Shown here: positions 63,733 to 64,000 of the stretch, piece by piece
How positions within the stretch are numbered: the first letter of the stretch is position 1
Layout: each line of letters starts with the position of its first letter
Source: Synchiropus splendidus
Lineage: Eukaryota; Chordata; Actinopteri; Syngnathiformes; Callionymidae
NCBI RefSeq assembly: GCF_027744825.2
Contig: NC_071334.1
Location: 38,851,437-38,915,436, forward strand
Length of the DNA: 64,000 nucleotides
Reading direction: 5' to 3'
Made by a program: the position numbers and the translations under genes
The notes under the pieces: generated by a model
Databases searched by the model: none
Seen by the model: the letters and a program-made list of their open reading frames with translations, nothing else
Told to the model about the DNA's origin: nothing

Positions 63733-64000
63733 TCGAAACACACTTCCGACAGCTTAGATTTGATGTGCACCTACTAGAAAGACCCTTTCTGCTAAAGTGG
63801 GAGGTTAAAATTTCATGTTCTGAAGCTTCCCTGAAAAGTTATGGCACAATGCACAAAAAGGCTTTTCAGCCTGAGATAAGGTGGGTTTCGGAACGCCAAA
63901 CATAAAAGTGTTGATAACTTTCGAAAAACACTTCAGACAGCTTAGATTTGATGTGCACGTACTAGAAAGGCCCTTTCTGCTATAGTGGGAGGTTAAAATT
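63733..64000. repeat. Last monomer and an 80-bp partial monomer (340-341)
   Basis: Monomer 340 has CTAAAGTGG and AAAAAGGC, and 341 begins with the GCACGTAC type, matching 46-47 and 310-311. The array continues past the window edge. A private CGAAACACAC variant lies near 63732. Confidence 0.8.

Larger units (their letters stand above)
1..64000. repeat. 188-bp tandem satellite DNA array filling the window
   Basis: The sequence is a head-to-tail array of a 188-bp unit in a single orientation. The phase motif TCGAAAAACA (with small variants) occurs at 1, 189, 377 and so on to 63921, which is exactly 340 periods later. No unique spacer, transposon, gene or orientation change interrupts it. A typical monomer has 74 G/C in 188 bases (39%). 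Variation is by substitution only: the most variable parts are monomer positions about 19-40, position 50, position 112 and positions 121-129, while about 59-86 is nearly invariant. Most monomers carry a HindIII site (AAGCTT, positions 91-96) and a TTCGAA site at the monomer start. Known biology: long uniform arrays with units near nucleosome length are typical of eukaryotic centromeric or heterochromatic satellites. I cannot name the family or species from memory, and centromere function is inference only. Confidence 0.98.

Noticed and set aside
1..64000. CRISPR array
   Set aside because: The repeats are 188 bp and directly adjacent. There are no unique spacers between short repeats and no cas genes.
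1..64000. Bacterial or viral origin, or a phage/plasmid repeat region
   Set aside because: 64 kb without any coding sequence, with hierarchical homogenised repeats, is not found in such genomes. Eukaryotic satellite DNA explains everything seen.
1..64000. Telomere, rDNA spacer or 5S rDNA array
   Set aside because: No TTTAGGG/TTAGGG runs are present. No 5S or large rRNA sequence and no RNA polymerase III internal promoter boxes were seen in the monomer.

Overview
The whole 64 kb window is one uninterrupted tandem satellite DNA array. I see no genes, RNA genes, transposons or unique sequence in it. The repeat unit is 188 bp, about 39% G+C by a hand count of one typical monomer, and always in the same orientation. 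Taking the first base as phase 1 (a TCGAAAAACA motif), monomer k starts at 1 + 188 x (k-1). The window holds 340 complete monomers plus 80 bp of the 341st. Every landmark I checked falls on this lattice, including the last one at 63921, so there is no net insertion or deletion over 64 kb. Monomers differ only by substitutions at a limited set of positions.

This is the signature of a eukaryotic satellite of the centromeric or other heterochromatic type. I do not recognise the family. A unit length near a nucleosome repeat, and CpG-to-TpG/CpA changes at all four CpG sites of the monomer, fit a genome with cytosine methylation, such as a plant or vertebrate. A plant is my weak guess; the sequence does not prove it.

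The array has a strong higher-order layout, read from shared diagnostic substitutions. (1) 1-26508 (monomers 1-141) is an older mosaic. A 20-monomer block at 1-3760 returns at 12409-16168; blocks of 4-8 monomers are reused several times. (2) 26509-47564 (monomers 142-253) is a direct tandem duplication of a 56-monomer, 10,528-bp unit. Each copy carries two tandem copies of a 20-monomer, 3,760-bp higher-order repeat, so that repeat occurs four times. I noticed only two substitutions between the two 10.5-kb copies. (3) 47565-55272 is a 28-monomer (5,264-bp) unit followed by 13 monomers of a second copy. (4) 55273-64000 is again the older mosaic: it matches blocks from 5-10 kb and then 18-23 kb of the window, as if a copy of the left flank had lost 49 monomers by recombination between similar blocks. 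It ends with a fresh 5-monomer (940-bp) tandem duplication.

The picture is a young, nearly homogeneous centre with related, more diverged flanks in the same orientation. Junctions are in register, as expected from repeated unequal crossing-over or replication slippage by whole monomers. The short open reading frames present are by-products of the repeat and are not called as genes.
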